64,000 nt of DNA. Source: Akanthomyces muscarius (Eukaryota; Ascomycota; Sordariomycetes; Hypocreales; Cordycipitaceae). The notes below the pieces were generated by a model. That model was not told the DNA's origin and made no database searches. It saw nothing but the letters and a program-made list of their open reading frames with translations. Shown here one piece after another: positions 11,182 to 22,184 of this stretch (within the stretch, counting starts at the first letter, position 1; each line of letters starts with the position of its first letter). Where the stretch lies: NCBI RefSeq assembly GCF_028009165.1, contig NC_079243.1:4340001-4404000 (forward strand), in the 5' to 3' direction. A program made the translations under genes and the position numbers.

Positions 11182-13000
11182 TTAATCAGAATCTTCGTCC
11201 ATCCTTGCCCGCGCACGGTCAATAGCCGTGTCGCCCGTGCCCTTGTTCGCAGTCTGGTATACGGGGGGCTTGTAGAATGCCGACGCATCGTCCTCGGCAT
11301 CGAGCTGCATCAGGAACGTCTCCCACTTCTCAATCAACTACAAATGGCGTTAGCAATCCATCACAAAGGAAAAAAAGGCCGAGCGGGACGCGGTCTTACC
11401 TCCTTCTGTGCTTCAACAGCACTCTCCAAAAACGTCTCGACGCCGCTCTTAAAGTCCTCCACCTTTTCGCGCTCAAAGCGGTCCAACTCGGCGCGCATGC
11501 AGCGGCCCATATCCTCAAACAAGAGCCGAGCCTGATGCACCTTTTTCTCGGCCTCGGCCACCTCGCCATTCATCTGGTGTAGACGGTCCTGCTGACTCTT
11601 GCCCTGGCGCAGCAGCTTATCCTGTGTGGCCTTTTTCTTTTGCAGCTCCGACTCGGCCGAGTGCCACGCGTAGAAGCCCTTTTGGCGCTGGCCAAAAGCC
11701 TGCTTGACAGACCCAATCAGCCGAATGTACTCTTCAATTGTGATGCCAAACGTCAGCACGTCCTGCTGCGCCTGGCGGTCGTAGACGTCGCGGATGGTAA
11801 GCTGCAAGTCGGAGAGCGCATCGAGGGGTTGCGACAGCGACTGCGACAGCTCCACGGTAGACAGGGCATGCAGAGAGGCAGAGAACTCGCCGGCGGCCTC
11901 GGCCATCATCTTGCGCTGTCCGACCATTGTCTCCATGGCCTTGAGCAGTCCTCGCAGCTGGTTCTCCAGCGCATCGAGGTACACCTTGCGGTCGTGGAAC
12001 CAGTCGTCCTGCTCCACAAACTTGCTGCCACCACCAACATTGATGCCAAGCGAGCCCAGCACACCCTTGCTCTCCGAGGGCAGAGGGTCGCGGCGCTCCT
12101 TTTGCTTCACATCCACATTAAAGGCTTCGCTTTCCAGGAATATCTTGACATCGCCATCGTGCTGCAGGGTCGGGTGTGCGGTAATCTTGTTCAGCATCTT
12201 CTCCAGAGCCGCGCGTCTGGCCTCGACAAAGTTACTGTCAAAGCGACCGACGGCCTGCTTATCGGGAGGCGGAGGCACCACGTAGCCGGGATTGCTTCCG
12301 TGCAAGGAGTTGTATAGCCAGAGGAAGTCTCGGTACCGACGCTTGACCTCGAATTCGGGTTGCTTATAGGCGCGGGAAGTAGTCTGGTTGAACACGTGTT
12401 AGTCATGCTGGGTTCCTCGTCATGTCGAGAACCGGAGCTGCACACCTTTGTCCGCACGGAATAGACAATGTGCGAGCTTGTCAGGTCACCAATCTTAACC
12501 GGGTCTCCAACACTGATGTGGAAAGTCGGCTTGGAAGCCTGCTCCACGCTGACGCTGGGTCGCTGGCCGCTTTGGTTGCTGCTGGGAAGGGCAGCGTCCA
12601 CGGGCGGTGGCACGCGGGGCCCTCTCGACCCGGCATCCAAGTCATCGTCGTCGTCGTCGATGCGGTGCGGGTCGGCCGGGCGTCGAGGCTGGGCCTGCTG
12701 CGGCGGCATTGTCGTGCGCATCACCAGCTGCTCCTTTTGCGGCGGGGCCGGCGGTCTCGCCTCGGCAGCACCGGCATCGTCGTCGTTGGAAGCGCTCAGC
12801 GGGCCGAGGGGATCTTCAACGGCCTCGAGGCGTGTGGGCTGGGCGACCAGACGACGAGGACCACGCGAGGGGCGGGCTGCCGAGGGCGAGGATGTGCTGC
12901 CGGCCTGCGCCGTGTTCGACGAGGTACCTGTGGCTGGCGGGGCGTCGCCCTGCGAGGTGGCCTGGTTCGAGTCGGCCCATGGGGACTCCTCGACGTCCAT
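11182..13000 (-). CDS. vps5: Sorting nexin Vps5 (retromer PX-BAR subunit)
   Basis: Membrane-bending subunit of retromer, recycling receptors from endosomes to the Golgi. Three exons: 13000-12446, 12383-11400 and 11337-11182 (introns of 62 bp and 62 bp, the first with a GACTAAC branch), 564 residues. The start MDVEESPWAD at 13000 is typical for the family. Residues 1-155 are a disordered, Pro/Ala/Asp-rich N-terminus. A PX domain runs from about 158 to 275 (FHISVGDP, then RRYRDF, the phosphoinositide-contact motif). A Vps5 C-terminal BAR domain follows (long heptad-rich helices, ERFEREK-like end). The last exon supplies a short conserved tail ending in acidic residues. The two internal introns interrupt the PX domain and the BAR tail. 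Confidence 0.93.
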
Positions 13001-13490
13001 GATGAGATTGGTGCGGCCGCGACGGATTGGTTTGCGGCAGGGTCGTGTGTTGTTGGTTGAGGGAAAGAAGAGTGTTGGAGATGCAAGGGTGGTGGCTGAG
13101 CGATGGCAGGCACCAAGCTCCGAGAGCATCAACGTCAGTGGAGGTCGGTCACCTGGAGGACTTGCGTAAGGTCGGCGCCGCCCCACCTGCTCCTCCACCT
13201 CATTAACATCTGGTGTTGGACACTCAATATTAGTTCTACGTTATCGTGATGTAGAGGAAATGTAATGGTGATTTGAGAATTACTTCAATCGGTATTCCCC
13301 AACAGATCGTTTAGCAAGCACCGCGGGGGTATAAGCTTCACCTGTTGTCTGCCTAGCTAGTTTACAAAACGACTCCAAACGCCTGCACAACCGCAGCTGA
13401 TCCAATTGCGAGCTGCCATAAACTCGCAACCTGTACAATATCCTGCGAAACTAATTTTTTCGTCTTCTCGAAACTGACGCGTCATGATAT
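13001..13490. other. intergenic between vps5 start and TAF5 stop
   Basis: Promoter and 5' UTR of vps5 and the 3' end of TAF5; no gene seen. Confidence 0.5.
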
Positions 13491-15929
13491 TTACCGCTCA
13501 GGCTCATAACAGCCTCCCACTACTACCAAGTTCATTCTTGTAAACTTGACCTTGGTGACTGGCGTCTTCTTAGTAGGGAATGCGCTGATCTGGTCCGGGG
13601 TGATCATGACCTCCTTGCCCTTCTTCTTGGAGCTGCCTACCGGGCCTGCCGAGGCGGATCCTTGCTGCGTCGCGCCTCCAGCCGCTCGGGAAGCATCTTG
13701 CGGACCGGCATTCAGAGTCTCGGCACCCGCAAGCGCACTCGCATCAAGGCCTGCTTGTTGCGCCGCCTTCTGAGGATCGGCGGGAGATTCCACGTCCCAC
13801 AAACGAACGGTCCCATCTTGCCCGCCAGAGGCAAGCACATTGGATTCGACGCTAAAGCTCAGAGACCAGATGCCACCCTTTCCGTGACCGCGGGACCGCT
13901 TAATGCGTGTACCTTTGGCAATATCCCAGAAAAAGATGTTGCCAGCAATATCGGCACTAGCAAGGAGTTTGCCGTTGGGCGCGCATTCCAGAGCGCTGAT
14001 ATAATCGGTGTGTCCTGGGAATACTCGCACGCAGGCACCCGTGACGACGGACCACATGCGGATGGACTTGTCGGTTTCGTCAGAGGCAGAAAATGCGTAC
14101 ATGCCGTTAGGATGCCAGGTCAGCGCCGAAATCGATGTGTCATGCCCAACAAATAAGCGCTGCGGCGAAGCATGATCTTGCATCCAGAGTCGGAGAGTCT
14201 TGTCGTAGCCACCGCTCAGGAAGTAGTGCCCGTGAGGACCCCATTGGGCTCGAAACACTGGACCATCATGAGACTTGTACACGGCGAGACACGTCCATGA
14301 TTCAAGAGACCAAAGTCTAACCTGACCATCGGCAGAGCAAGACAACAGCAGCTTGGGCTTCGTATCAATTTTAGCACCCGGCTGGCCCTCGTCTCCAAAC
14401 AGTCGATGGGGTGCGCCAGCTGCCGAGTCGGAGAACGAGACATCATATACAGGCCCAGAGTGGCCAATCAGTTTCCTGCTGTTGAACTTGGAGTCCTTTT
14501 CATGTGCATTCATTGATGACAGGGCTTTGCCATCCAAGGACCAAACTCTGATGTATGATTCGGACGTGCCAGCGGCGACGAGTTGACCGTCATCGGAAAA
14601 GTCCATGCACGCAACGCCCCCTAGGGTGTTGTGGAATGTAAACATGCAGGCGCTGACAGCAACTCCGACGCCTCCAGTCCGCCCTTCAATCTTGAAACGG
14701 TCTCTGTTTTCGCGGAGCTTCTGCATCTCTAGCATAATGTCTCGCGGTCTCGACGGAGGTAGGGGCAGGTCGGCTCGGCTCGGAACGTCGTCACTTTCTT
14801 CCTTTTTGATTTTTTGATCAAATTCTTCCAAAAGGGTTGCGGTACCCGGCGCTGAGGGGTTGCGCTTCTCTTCGTCCTCGATTTCGGCACGAATGTCGTC
14901 GCGCAAATCAGCCTCCATAGGGAAAGGCCCCAGCTGCAAAGGAGCAGCGGGATCCAGAACATCCTTGTTTGAAAGGCCCAGCTTGATACCAGGCACGCCC
15001 TCCTTCGTATCAATGTCATCCATATCCAAGTTCTTGGCGCGGCGAAAGACGGCCTCGAAGCTAAACGGAGTAATGGGACCGCGCTGTGTCGAGTCAATCT
15101 GGCAGTGATTGACTAGGATGTGGCGGATAACTGCCCCGCCTTGCTCGGACTCGCGCTCAAGAAAGTTGAACAAGTCCCCGGTGGCATGTTGGTTCAGCGG
15201 GATTCTGTACTTGTTGTTCTTATAGAGTTGAATGACGGGGTTCTCAGCGGTATGTGCTGGTAGTGTGACAGTCGCAAAAGTTTTGAGGTCGTCTGCATGG
15301 GCCGTCTGGAACTGGGGGCCCATGTCTTTGAGATAAATTTTGGCGTCCTCGGTATAACCACTTTCAACCAGGGCGATGTACGAGTAGACGAAGACTGGCC
15401 ACAGCAGCTTGGACAGCTCAAACTGGTTGGAGTTAGACATAGGCCAGTACCGCAGAGTTCAGAATCACGCACCTTGTAGATGTCGAGGTTGTTGAAAACC
15501 CACATCTTTAGAAGCCGATATGCTTTGCCGTACTTCTTGGGCCCCAGAGTCGCAGGCTGGTGGATAGGCTTACCATCTGAGCCGAGATGCTTCGACTCCT
15601 GGCGGAAGATCTCTTCGGTGCGGTTAAAGCCCCTCTTAAGCAAGTAGTCCGTAACCTTTGGCGCTGATCAGCAATGGTCCTGGGGAGCTGTATGGTTCAT
15701 GATGCAGCAACGCCAGCATATAGCTATGTAGTGCGTCGCGTCGCATCTGGCAGAGCTGCTTTGACGATGCGCTTTCCCTGATACTTACTATTTGATTCAG
15801 GTTCTGATTGGACATGGCACCCCCTGCCGCCGACGTTGTCGCAGCGGCAGCTGGGGCTGCAGGTGGTGGTGCCGGCGTGGGGGCCGGTTGGCCATAAACT
15901 GGGGGGGGAACTGGTGTTTGCTGCGTCAT
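13491..15929 (-). CDS. taf5: TFIID subunit TAF5 (LisH, NTD2, WD40)
   Basis: Scaffold subunit of TFIID (and of SAGA in many fungi). Three exons: 15929-15789, 15655-15473 and 15422-13491 (introns 133 and 50 bp), 751 residues. Exon 1 is a Pro/Ala-rich leader ending NQNLNQI. Exon 2 carries the LisH motif ([10 protein letters not shown], then RTEEIFRQE). Exon 3 holds the TAF5 N-terminal domain 2 ([16 protein letters not shown] through VNHCQIDST), an acidic linker and six to seven WD40 repeats from about residue 370 (for example [35 protein letters not shown]). The repeat array is interrupted by an Ala/Gln/Gly-rich insertion before the last strand. Divergent from med11. Confidence 0.95.
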
Positions 15930-16759
15930 GCTGTCGAGATATGAGATGCTTGGCGAGCTTCCGGTCGTGTTTCTAACGCGAGTCGATCGGGATGGTGCGA
16001 TGTGCCCGGTCAAGCGCGGCAGTAGCTGATGTTGGAGCGAGGGATGCGACCCGAATCCTCGCGTGCCGTACAATGCACGTTGCGTCGCGGGCGCACAGTG
16101 TGTCCCGCAGAGAGTCGAATGGTAGAGTTGTGTCTGCTTCGATAATGGGTGCGTAGAATGATGATTACCCCTGGGAGGTCGGGCGCGCGCGTGTGAGCAT
16201 CTGTCGCATTGATGGAAGTAGGGAAAGTAAAGATGGAGAGTTGCGAAGCGACTTCAGTTCGAGACTTGCCCCACATTATTTGCCGCGCAGCATTTGGTTC
16301 ACGAAGCTTTACAGATGGCACACTGGGGCAGATGTTCCATCAGATGGCTTTAGGCTCTTATAAATTTATCAGTCTCTTATATACAAATTGCTCGGGATAT
16401 TTAATCGAATATCATGGCGCAGAACAGGGCTTTGCATGGGAAATATGTCACGTGTGTTGGTGCCGCAAGATGCTCAAAGAAACAGAAACGCGCCAGGAAG
16501 GAGATACCAAGGAGTAGGCTGCCTGCAGCAGTGAATTTCGAGATAGGACGTTATGACTGATTTATTCATTTGTTGATCTATCTAACATTTACACCCGGCG
16601 TTTGGCACGTAAGAATGTGCGGCTATACCTAGTTCGCGTGCACGTTCCCCCACTCTACACCACCCACTCGCCACTGTAGATGCATCTGTCGCACAGCCAT
16701 CACCCAACCCATTTCTTCAACGCCAACTTCCAGCGACAAACGCCAGATCGCGATCCGTA
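15930..16759. promoter_or_regulatory. divergent promoter region taf5 / med11
   Basis: 830 bp between the two start codons, without a convincing gene. It should contain the promoters of both RNA polymerase II machinery genes. Confidence 0.5.
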
Positions 16760-17305
16760 ATGACCTCACCAAGTGACGTGGCTATGGAAGACGGCCCGTC
16801 TTCCGGCGTCCATGAACCCTTCACCATTGAAGAAAACATCAGCCAACTCAATGCCGTCGACAAGTCGGCCGTGGAGCTCATGAGCCACGCCGCCACGGCC
16901 CTCAGCTCCCTCACCACGCCCTCCTCGGCAGGCTCCCCGGAGGACATGAACAGACCGGACGTCGAGGTGGACGCGCCCGCCGCCACCGCGGCCTTTACTC
17001 GGTCCACCGACGCCTTCCTCACGGCGCTGCACGACATTGACGTGCGCATGAAGCGCCAGATCATGGCGCTCGAGGAGGCGGGCATCGTCAACCTCAACAA
17101 CGCATCGCGCGCCGACCCCAACGCCTCGATCAAGGCATCGCTCAGGCCCAATGGGCTCGGTGCCGTCGGCAACCTGGACGTTGGATGGCTCAACAGTCGC
17201 AGCACAAAGGTCGAGCGGGACATGGAAGCTGAGCTCTGGGACAAGGCCAAGAAGCTCCTCGAGTCGCAGGGCGACAACCTCGAGTCGCAGGGCGACAAAA
17301 AATGA
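16760..17305 (+). CDS. med11: Mediator complex subunit 11
   Basis: Head-module subunit of Mediator. Single exon, 181 residues from ATG 16760. A disordered start is followed by the Med11 helical region: FTIEENISQLNAVDKSAVEL, then STDAFLTALHDIDVRMKRQI and MALEEAGI, the conserved core. A Pro/Ser/Ala-rich loop separates the two helices, and the C-terminus is a Lys/Glu-rich helix. The last residues include a duplicated LESQGDN/LESQGDK heptad encoded by a 21-bp tandem duplication. An in-frame ATG at 16784 is an alternative start. Confidence 0.88.
   Translation: MTSPSDVAMEDGPSSGVHEPFTIEENISQLNAVDKSAVELMSHAATALSSLTTPSSAGSPEDMNRPDVEVDAPAATAAFTRSTDAFLTALHDIDVRMKRQIMALEEAGIVNLNNASRADPNASIKASLRPNGLGAVGNLDVGWLNSRSTKVERDMEAELWDKAKKLLESQGDNLESQGDKK
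17258..17299 (+). repeat. 21-bp perfect-frame tandem duplication in med11
   Basis: Two adjacent 21-bp units beginning CTCGAGTCGCAGGGCGACAA, differing only in the last base. They lie at the extreme 3' end of med11 and duplicate seven residues. Confidence 0.9.
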
Positions 17306-17774
17306 ACATTGCTGGCATAGTTTCGGGTAGTATGCGGCGAGCATGGCTGGTATTAACCTTTGGCTTTTGTTTTTGGCGTTTTGATCAATGGAGTACAATC
17401 GAGTTTCGGCTTTGGGCCATTCTTTTTTTTAGAATTCTTTTTGGGTGGTGGTCGTGGCGTCTTGAAAAGACCCCGGCTTTATACTGGCGGCTTTTATTTG
17501 CAGAGCCAAGAAGAGCACCAGTCAATGAAGCCGAATTGAAACAATACCAAAGAAACAAAGACCATTGAAAATTGTCTCTAACCCAAAGCATTCTCATGTC
17601 GAGCCGCACCAGCCACTCAGTCGTGATGCGGCCTGACTTGAGAGCTATAAGTACGACACGATGCTTCTTCGTTTCTCATCAACCATCATCATCAGCATTA
17701 CAAGCTTCTCTCCCTTTTCTACCAATTACCGCATCAACGATACAAAGCTTCGCACCACCACCATACCCAATAAA
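17306..17774. promoter_or_regulatory. promoter of small membrane protein 1, with TATA box
   Basis: TATAA at 17646-17650 lies about 125 bp before the ATG at 17775. A C/T/A-rich leader follows, ending in ATAAA just before the ATG. The strong TATA plus pyrimidine-rich leader suggests a highly expressed or inducible gene. Confidence 0.45.
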
Positions 17775-18038
17775 ATGCCCGGCTCGCTCAACTCCAACGA
17801 CCCCGACAACATGAGAAACTGCCTGCCTCATGGCGAGTCCGCCATTGCCGCCCTTTCCGTCGCCTTTGTCTTTCTTCTCGCCGCCGTTGGCTATCTTGCT
17901 TACAAGAGCCACCACACCAAGTCGACGATGGTGCGTCTCAGGTCTAAAATTCGCCGTCTTGAGGGCGGAGAGCTGAGAGAGAAGGACAGACGGTTGAGCA
18001 TGAATGCCAAGACCACGGCAACAGCACCGGCGGAATAG
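17775..18038 (+). CDS. small single-pass membrane protein 1
   Basis: 87 residues from ATG 17775. A short polar N-terminus (about 20 residues) is followed by one membrane helix (about residues 23-42, SAIAALSVAFVFLLAAVGYL) and a strongly basic tail (YKSHHTK, VRLRSKIRRLEGG). By the positive-inside rule the tail is cytosolic. No family recognised. An in-frame ATG at 17661 would add a hydrophobic 38-residue start, but it lies only 11-15 bp past the TATA box, upstream of the expected transcript start, so I prefer 17775. The next gene has the same layout and strand. Confidence 0.55.
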   Translation: MPGSLNSNDPDNMRNCLPHGESAIAALSVAFVFLLAAVGYLAYKSHHTKSTMVRLRSKIRRLEGGELREKDRRLSMNAKTTATAPAE

Positions 18039-19043
18039 GAAAGCCGCTCTGCGCTGCGAGGCCGCAGTGCATCGCGTCAGCACGTTCTTCACTGACAACA
18101 TACAGGGGCTGGTGGGGTGCTTCGAGGGAGCACAGCGTGACTTGCTCGGATGAGAGATTTGCGTCAGAATTTTTGTTATAGCTGATGTTGATATGAAGTA
18201 ATCCGAATTCGTGGCTTTTTCTTTTAGCCCACGTGAAACTGTTGTGCGCGAAGCTATCTATTCAACGTAATGCTGCGGCGGTGAGTGTCCAATCTACATC
18301 GCTAGACCTCCGACGATTGTTCACAAGCCTGTACAATTAACAGGGACGATAATATTCATCAGTGCGACTCTATTTTACAAAGGTTTGGCGTTTGCATAGA
18401 GTTGAGCAGCAGAGCGGGCCGTCGCGGCTGGTGCTGTGAGCTCTGCATGAACCAGTATTTAAGAACTACAATCCTGTTTCCCCTACAAAATGAACAATGA
18501 TTTTTCTGTTCACCATCTCATCTTTTCCGGCCCTCTTTCTCTGCTTATGAAGCAACTTAAGATCCAGACCCTATGCAATCTTCCAAATAATATTTCTGCC
18601 AATACTCTTGCCCAGTTTCGCCAATCCTGCAATGGTTTTACCGCGGCGAAAAAAGCCCATTCGCTCTTGTAGTTCGCTTTTCTGGTACTAAAAAAAAGTT
18701 TATAACTACTACTAAACAGCAGTCTTACACTTACACATGCGGTCTTGCTTTCGAAACCTTTGTATAAAGACAGACTTCTTTGCAGAACGGTCAAAGACGC
18801 AGATACACGAAACTAGGCATGTCAAAGAAGCAGTTTACTTAGCCAATTGACAAAGAAATGCCGTCTTTCAGTCTATTTCAAAAAAATTGGATATCGCTTG
18901 CGTTGTTCTCTTTATATAAATTACAGCCTGCCCCGCCTCCTGGACATCTATCAGCATCTCCAGCGTCACGATCATCGTCACCAACACTACCAGTACCACC
19001 AACACTCCTAACTCCGACTACCAGCACTCCTAACGCTGCTACC
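18039..19043. promoter_or_regulatory. intergenic; promoter of small membrane protein 2 with TATA box
   Basis: No gene seen. TATATAA at 18913-18919 lies about 125 bp before the ATG at 19044 and is followed by a C/A/T-rich leader, the same arrangement as for the preceding gene. Confidence 0.5.
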
Positions 19044-19520
19044 ATGACGCTCATCTCTACTAACATCTCCCAGCCCCGCACCGTCGTGCCTGGCGACGGA
19101 AGTACGCATAGTCCACCCACGGAGGGAGACTTGCACCTCGTAAAACGTTCGTGGCCGGGCGATGCTGCGTCCCAATTCGGCCTCTTTTCATTGATTGCCG
19201 CGGGACTTCTGTTTTTCGTCTTGGTTTGGTGCTTCATTAAGGGATGGGTACGCGTGCCATACTCAGCGCGCCGGGAAGAATCGCTGATTCAAAGTCGGCG
19301 GGCTTACGAGTCGCAGATTCTCCAAGACTGCAGCAACCTCGAGGCCGGCCCGCGTCCGGCTGCACCAGCCCGTGCTCAGACGTCGCCAGATGCGCCATTC
19401 CACGCTCATACGACGGTGGTTGCGCCGTCTCGCGCTCGCATGCCGCATCATCAGGGCGTAGGAGTGCGCCGCCGCAGCTCGGTTGACTCTCCCCCTCCCT
19501 ATAGCCGGTATCCAGTTTGA
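19044..19520 (+). CDS. single-pass membrane protein with C-terminal PPPY motif
   Basis: 158 residues from ATG 19044. A polar N-terminus of about 50 residues, one membrane helix (about residues 52-74, FSLIAAGLLFFVLVWCFIKG), then a long Arg/Pro/Ala-rich cytosolic tail. The end reads DSPPPYSRYPV: PPPY fits the PY motif bound by WW domains of Rsp5/Nedd4 ubiquitin ligases. One membrane helix plus a proline-rich tail with PY recalls the RCR family of Rsp5 adaptors, but I see no closer match, so this is an analogy. An upstream in-frame ATG at 18858 precedes the TATA box and is unlikely to be used. Confidence 0.55.
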   Translation: MTLISTNISQPRTVVPGDGSTHSPPTEGDLHLVKRSWPGDAASQFGLFSLIAAGLLFFVLVWCFIKGWVRVPYSARREESLIQSRRAYESQILQDCSNLEAGPRPAAPARAQTSPDAPFHAHTTVVAPSRARMPHHQGVGVRRRSSVDSPPPYSRYPV

Positions 19521-20277
19521 GGTGTGACCGCCTGAAAGTACTTGTAGGACGAGCTACGGAGGTAAGTTATTTCTCAGGTGAAGCTCGCACCGTACCAGCT
19601 GGTTTGGGGAAGGGACTATTGCAGAAAGATTTACAAATGAACAGGTGCAGTGGTGAGACTATGGCTGTTAGATGTGTTGAGTCATTTGGCTAGCCAAGTT
19701 TGTGTTATTATAATGATAGAGCCAAAAAGAACAAGCAAAAGGAGCCAAACCACATGGCCATGTGAAAAAGAATGCTGATGATGCTTCACAATTGTGCCCG
19801 CTGTGTTAAATGATGTGGGCAACATGCCAAAGGGGTGCTGAGAAGAAACCCCTGTTTGCCGCAACACACTAGAGAAGAGCCTCTTTGGTACTCTCCCGTC
19901 CTCAATAGCCAACCCTTTTCAGAGTCTTATTTAGGTCAATGTTCATGTAGGGACGCAATTGCGGGGGATATACGATGACATTAACCACGGCAGAATGGTC
20001 CTTTAGCTACCCTAAACTGCGACTGACACCAGCTAAAGAAGTTGGGGAACAACGCCAGGGTGCTATTTAGGGCTTACCGAGAGAATTGTTCGTGACTCAC
20101 TCACAAAATGCTCTGCGGTTTATACACCCGCTAGTTGAGGGCACTAGGCCCGGCGCCGACCTATATGGACCAGGCCAGTGCCATGGATAAGCAAAGCCCA
20201 ACAGCGGTTGGAAAAGGTCAAGTTCGACGGGAAACAACAACGTTCACTGTCACAGCTTGATTTCACGAAACAATAGA
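19521..20277. other. intergenic, no gene seen
   Basis: 3' region of the PPPY membrane protein and promoter of the APH-fold kinase. Only short non-protein-like frames. Confidence 0.5.
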
Positions 20278-21378
20278 ATGGAGTCTGAAGCTGCCGAAGC
20301 CTGGATTGCAGGCTACCTAGCCTGCAACCCAGAGTATACTTCAGCAGCTCCTCTAGAAGGAGGGGTCAGCAATTATGTGTATCGTCTGACGCGGGCAGAC
20401 GGCTCAAGCGTTATTCTCAAGCACGCAGAGCCGCACGCGATACACGACGAGAACTGGGCCATGGATATGAAGCGCGTGAAATATGAGCACGCAGCGCTAT
20501 CATCCATCTCAAAGGCGCTGCTGTCTAGCGCTGCAGCCCGAGAAGCAAACGTGGAGGTTCCGAGCGCGATTGCATACGATGCGGACAATTACAACCTCAT
20601 ATTGAGCGATTGCGGCGCAGCCACAAAAGACCTGCACACGGCATTCCCGTCTTTGACGCCGGCTCAGCGTGTGGACACTGGACGACGGCTCGGCCTGTGG
20701 CTCGCCTCATTACATCACTGCAACGCAATTGACAAGGCAACCTTTTATGCCGACGAGACGCGAGATCGCCAGGGAATGGACCAGAGAATCGACCTGCTGA
20801 GCGCTGGTCTGCCGGCCGGGGGCACGCCGGTCGAAAAGGCGGCCTTTGTCGCGCTGCTTGAGCCGTTTGCCGCGGCGGCCATCCAGCGTAGCAGCCGCTG
20901 CGTCGTGCACGGCGACTTTTGGCCGGGGAACGTCCTCGTCGGACCACCTCACGAAAAGGACGACGCGGCACAAGACTTGCTCGCCGTGATTGACTGGGAG
21001 GGCGTGGGCCTCGGCACCGGGGCACTGGACGTTGGCGCCATGGCGGCCGAGGCTTGGCTGCTCTGTCATTTCCACCGCGAGTCGGCGCGCGCGTCAGTCG
21101 TCGAGCCCGAGGACTTTGGCATGCTGGAGGCGTTTCTGGGGAGCTATCTCGAAGCAGCAGGGCAGGTGGAGGAGGCGTTTGTCGAGCAAGCGGTGGTGCA
21201 GTTTGCGATTAACCTGTCCGTGGGACGGGGTGGCAAGCAGCTGATGCGTCCGGTCAAGGGACTGGGGTGCGAAATTGTCGAGCTGGTGATGGGAAAGAAG
21301 GAAGAGAATTGGAAGAGGGGAATGTTGGCTCTGGGCTGGGGAACGGAGGCATGGCGAGACTGGTTTGCGGGCCAATAG
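20278..21378 (+). CDS. APH-fold small-molecule kinase (phosphotransferase family)
   Basis: 366 residues, single exon. The first ATG in frame is 20278; the frame extends upstream only from a TTG. The fold is that of aminoglycoside phosphotransferase, choline and methylthioribose kinases. A Gly-containing nucleotide loop (EGGVSNYVYRL) is near residue 28 and the ATP-binding Lys lies in VILKHAEP. The catalytic loop VVHGDFWPGN has His211, Asp213 and Asn218, and the Mg-binding IDWEG has Asp239. The N-lobe and the DFWPGN variant suggest the fungal MTR-kinase/hydroxylysine-kinase-like group rather than drug resistance. The substrate cannot be told from sequence. Confidence 0.85.
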   Translation: MESEAAEAWIAGYLACNPEYTSAAPLEGGVSNYVYRLTRADGSSVILKHAEPHAIHDENWAMDMKRVKYEHAALSSISKALLSSAAAREANVEVPSAIAYDADNYNLILSDCGAATKDLHTAFPSLTPAQRVDTGRRLGLWLASLHHCNAIDKATFYADETRDRQGMDQRIDLLSAGLPAGGTPVEKAAFVALLEPFAAAAIQRSSRCVVHGDFWPGNVLVGPPHEKDDAAQDLLAVIDWEGVGLGTGALDVGAMAAEAWLLCHFHRESARASVVEPEDFGMLEAFLGSYLEAAGQVEEAFVEQAVVQFAINLSVGRGGKQLMRPVKGLGCEIVELVMGKKEENWKRGMLALGWGTEAWRDWFAGQ

Positions 21379-22184
21379 GTAGAAATGGAAGGGAGTGATG
21401 GAGCGAGTGGCCAGAACTTGACTACTCATGAGTTGTTGAAAAAACAGAGATAGAAATAAGAAAATAATATGAACAAGAAGCAATAAAAATGTACCAAAGT
21501 GTTCAAAAGCTGAAAGAACATGTCCTAACATTTGTACCTATGATAGGTACCTAGTTAACTTGACCTGTGTTGATTCCAGTGATGATGGCCCCTGTAATGC
21601 CAAGAACTACGGAGGGGGGTGGCAAAAAAAGACGCCGGCGGCTGCTAGCCACGTAGAAGAAAGAAATTAAAGGAGACAAGAAGAACCACGTAAATAAAAA
21701 GCCGTAAGAGAAATTGGAAGAAGAATAGAAAATAGCGAAATAAGGAAATAATAGGTAAAAGAAATAATGAGCCACTGCTTCCACTACTTTGAGCGGCATC
21801 TTTTTTTTGTCACCCACTTGCTAAGGTACGGTCGCTGCGGCCCACTGGTGTTAGTGGCGGGGGCCAATCAACAGGTACCTAATTTGGCCCTGATTATCCG
21901 TAGTGACAGCTGGCTAGCACTTTAGATCCGGCCTTCCGCGACTTTTGACGCCCCCTTTCGTCGTTCAAGCACCATCGCGTCGTCTCTTTCTTTTGAACCT
22001 CTGCTTACGACGAAAACAATTGAGTTGCGAAAGACCGGCTGTGCATCGTCTCTCAGTCCCTTGGCTCCCACTACCACGCCTACCCGTCGTCTCCGGCGCT
22101 GCCGTCTGCTCTCGACACAGACACGTACACGCGCCACTGCTCGTCCCAAGTCGAAACACAACCCCGGATCTGGCACACGCAACG
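21379..22184. other. intergenic, A/T-rich, two TAGGTACCTA palindromes
   Basis: Purine-rich low-complexity DNA at 21420-21800. GGTACC-centred palindromes are at 21544-21553 and 21873-21882. The last 200 bp are a C/T-rich leader of the YTP1-like gene. I see no gene. Confidence 0.5.

Noticed and set aside
16209..16517. 102-residue frame in the taf5/med11 promoter
   Set aside because: Opens from a TTG, no motif, lies in the shared upstream region.
20257..20277. Upstream start of the APH-fold kinase
   Set aside because: The codon is TTG; the first ATG is 20278.
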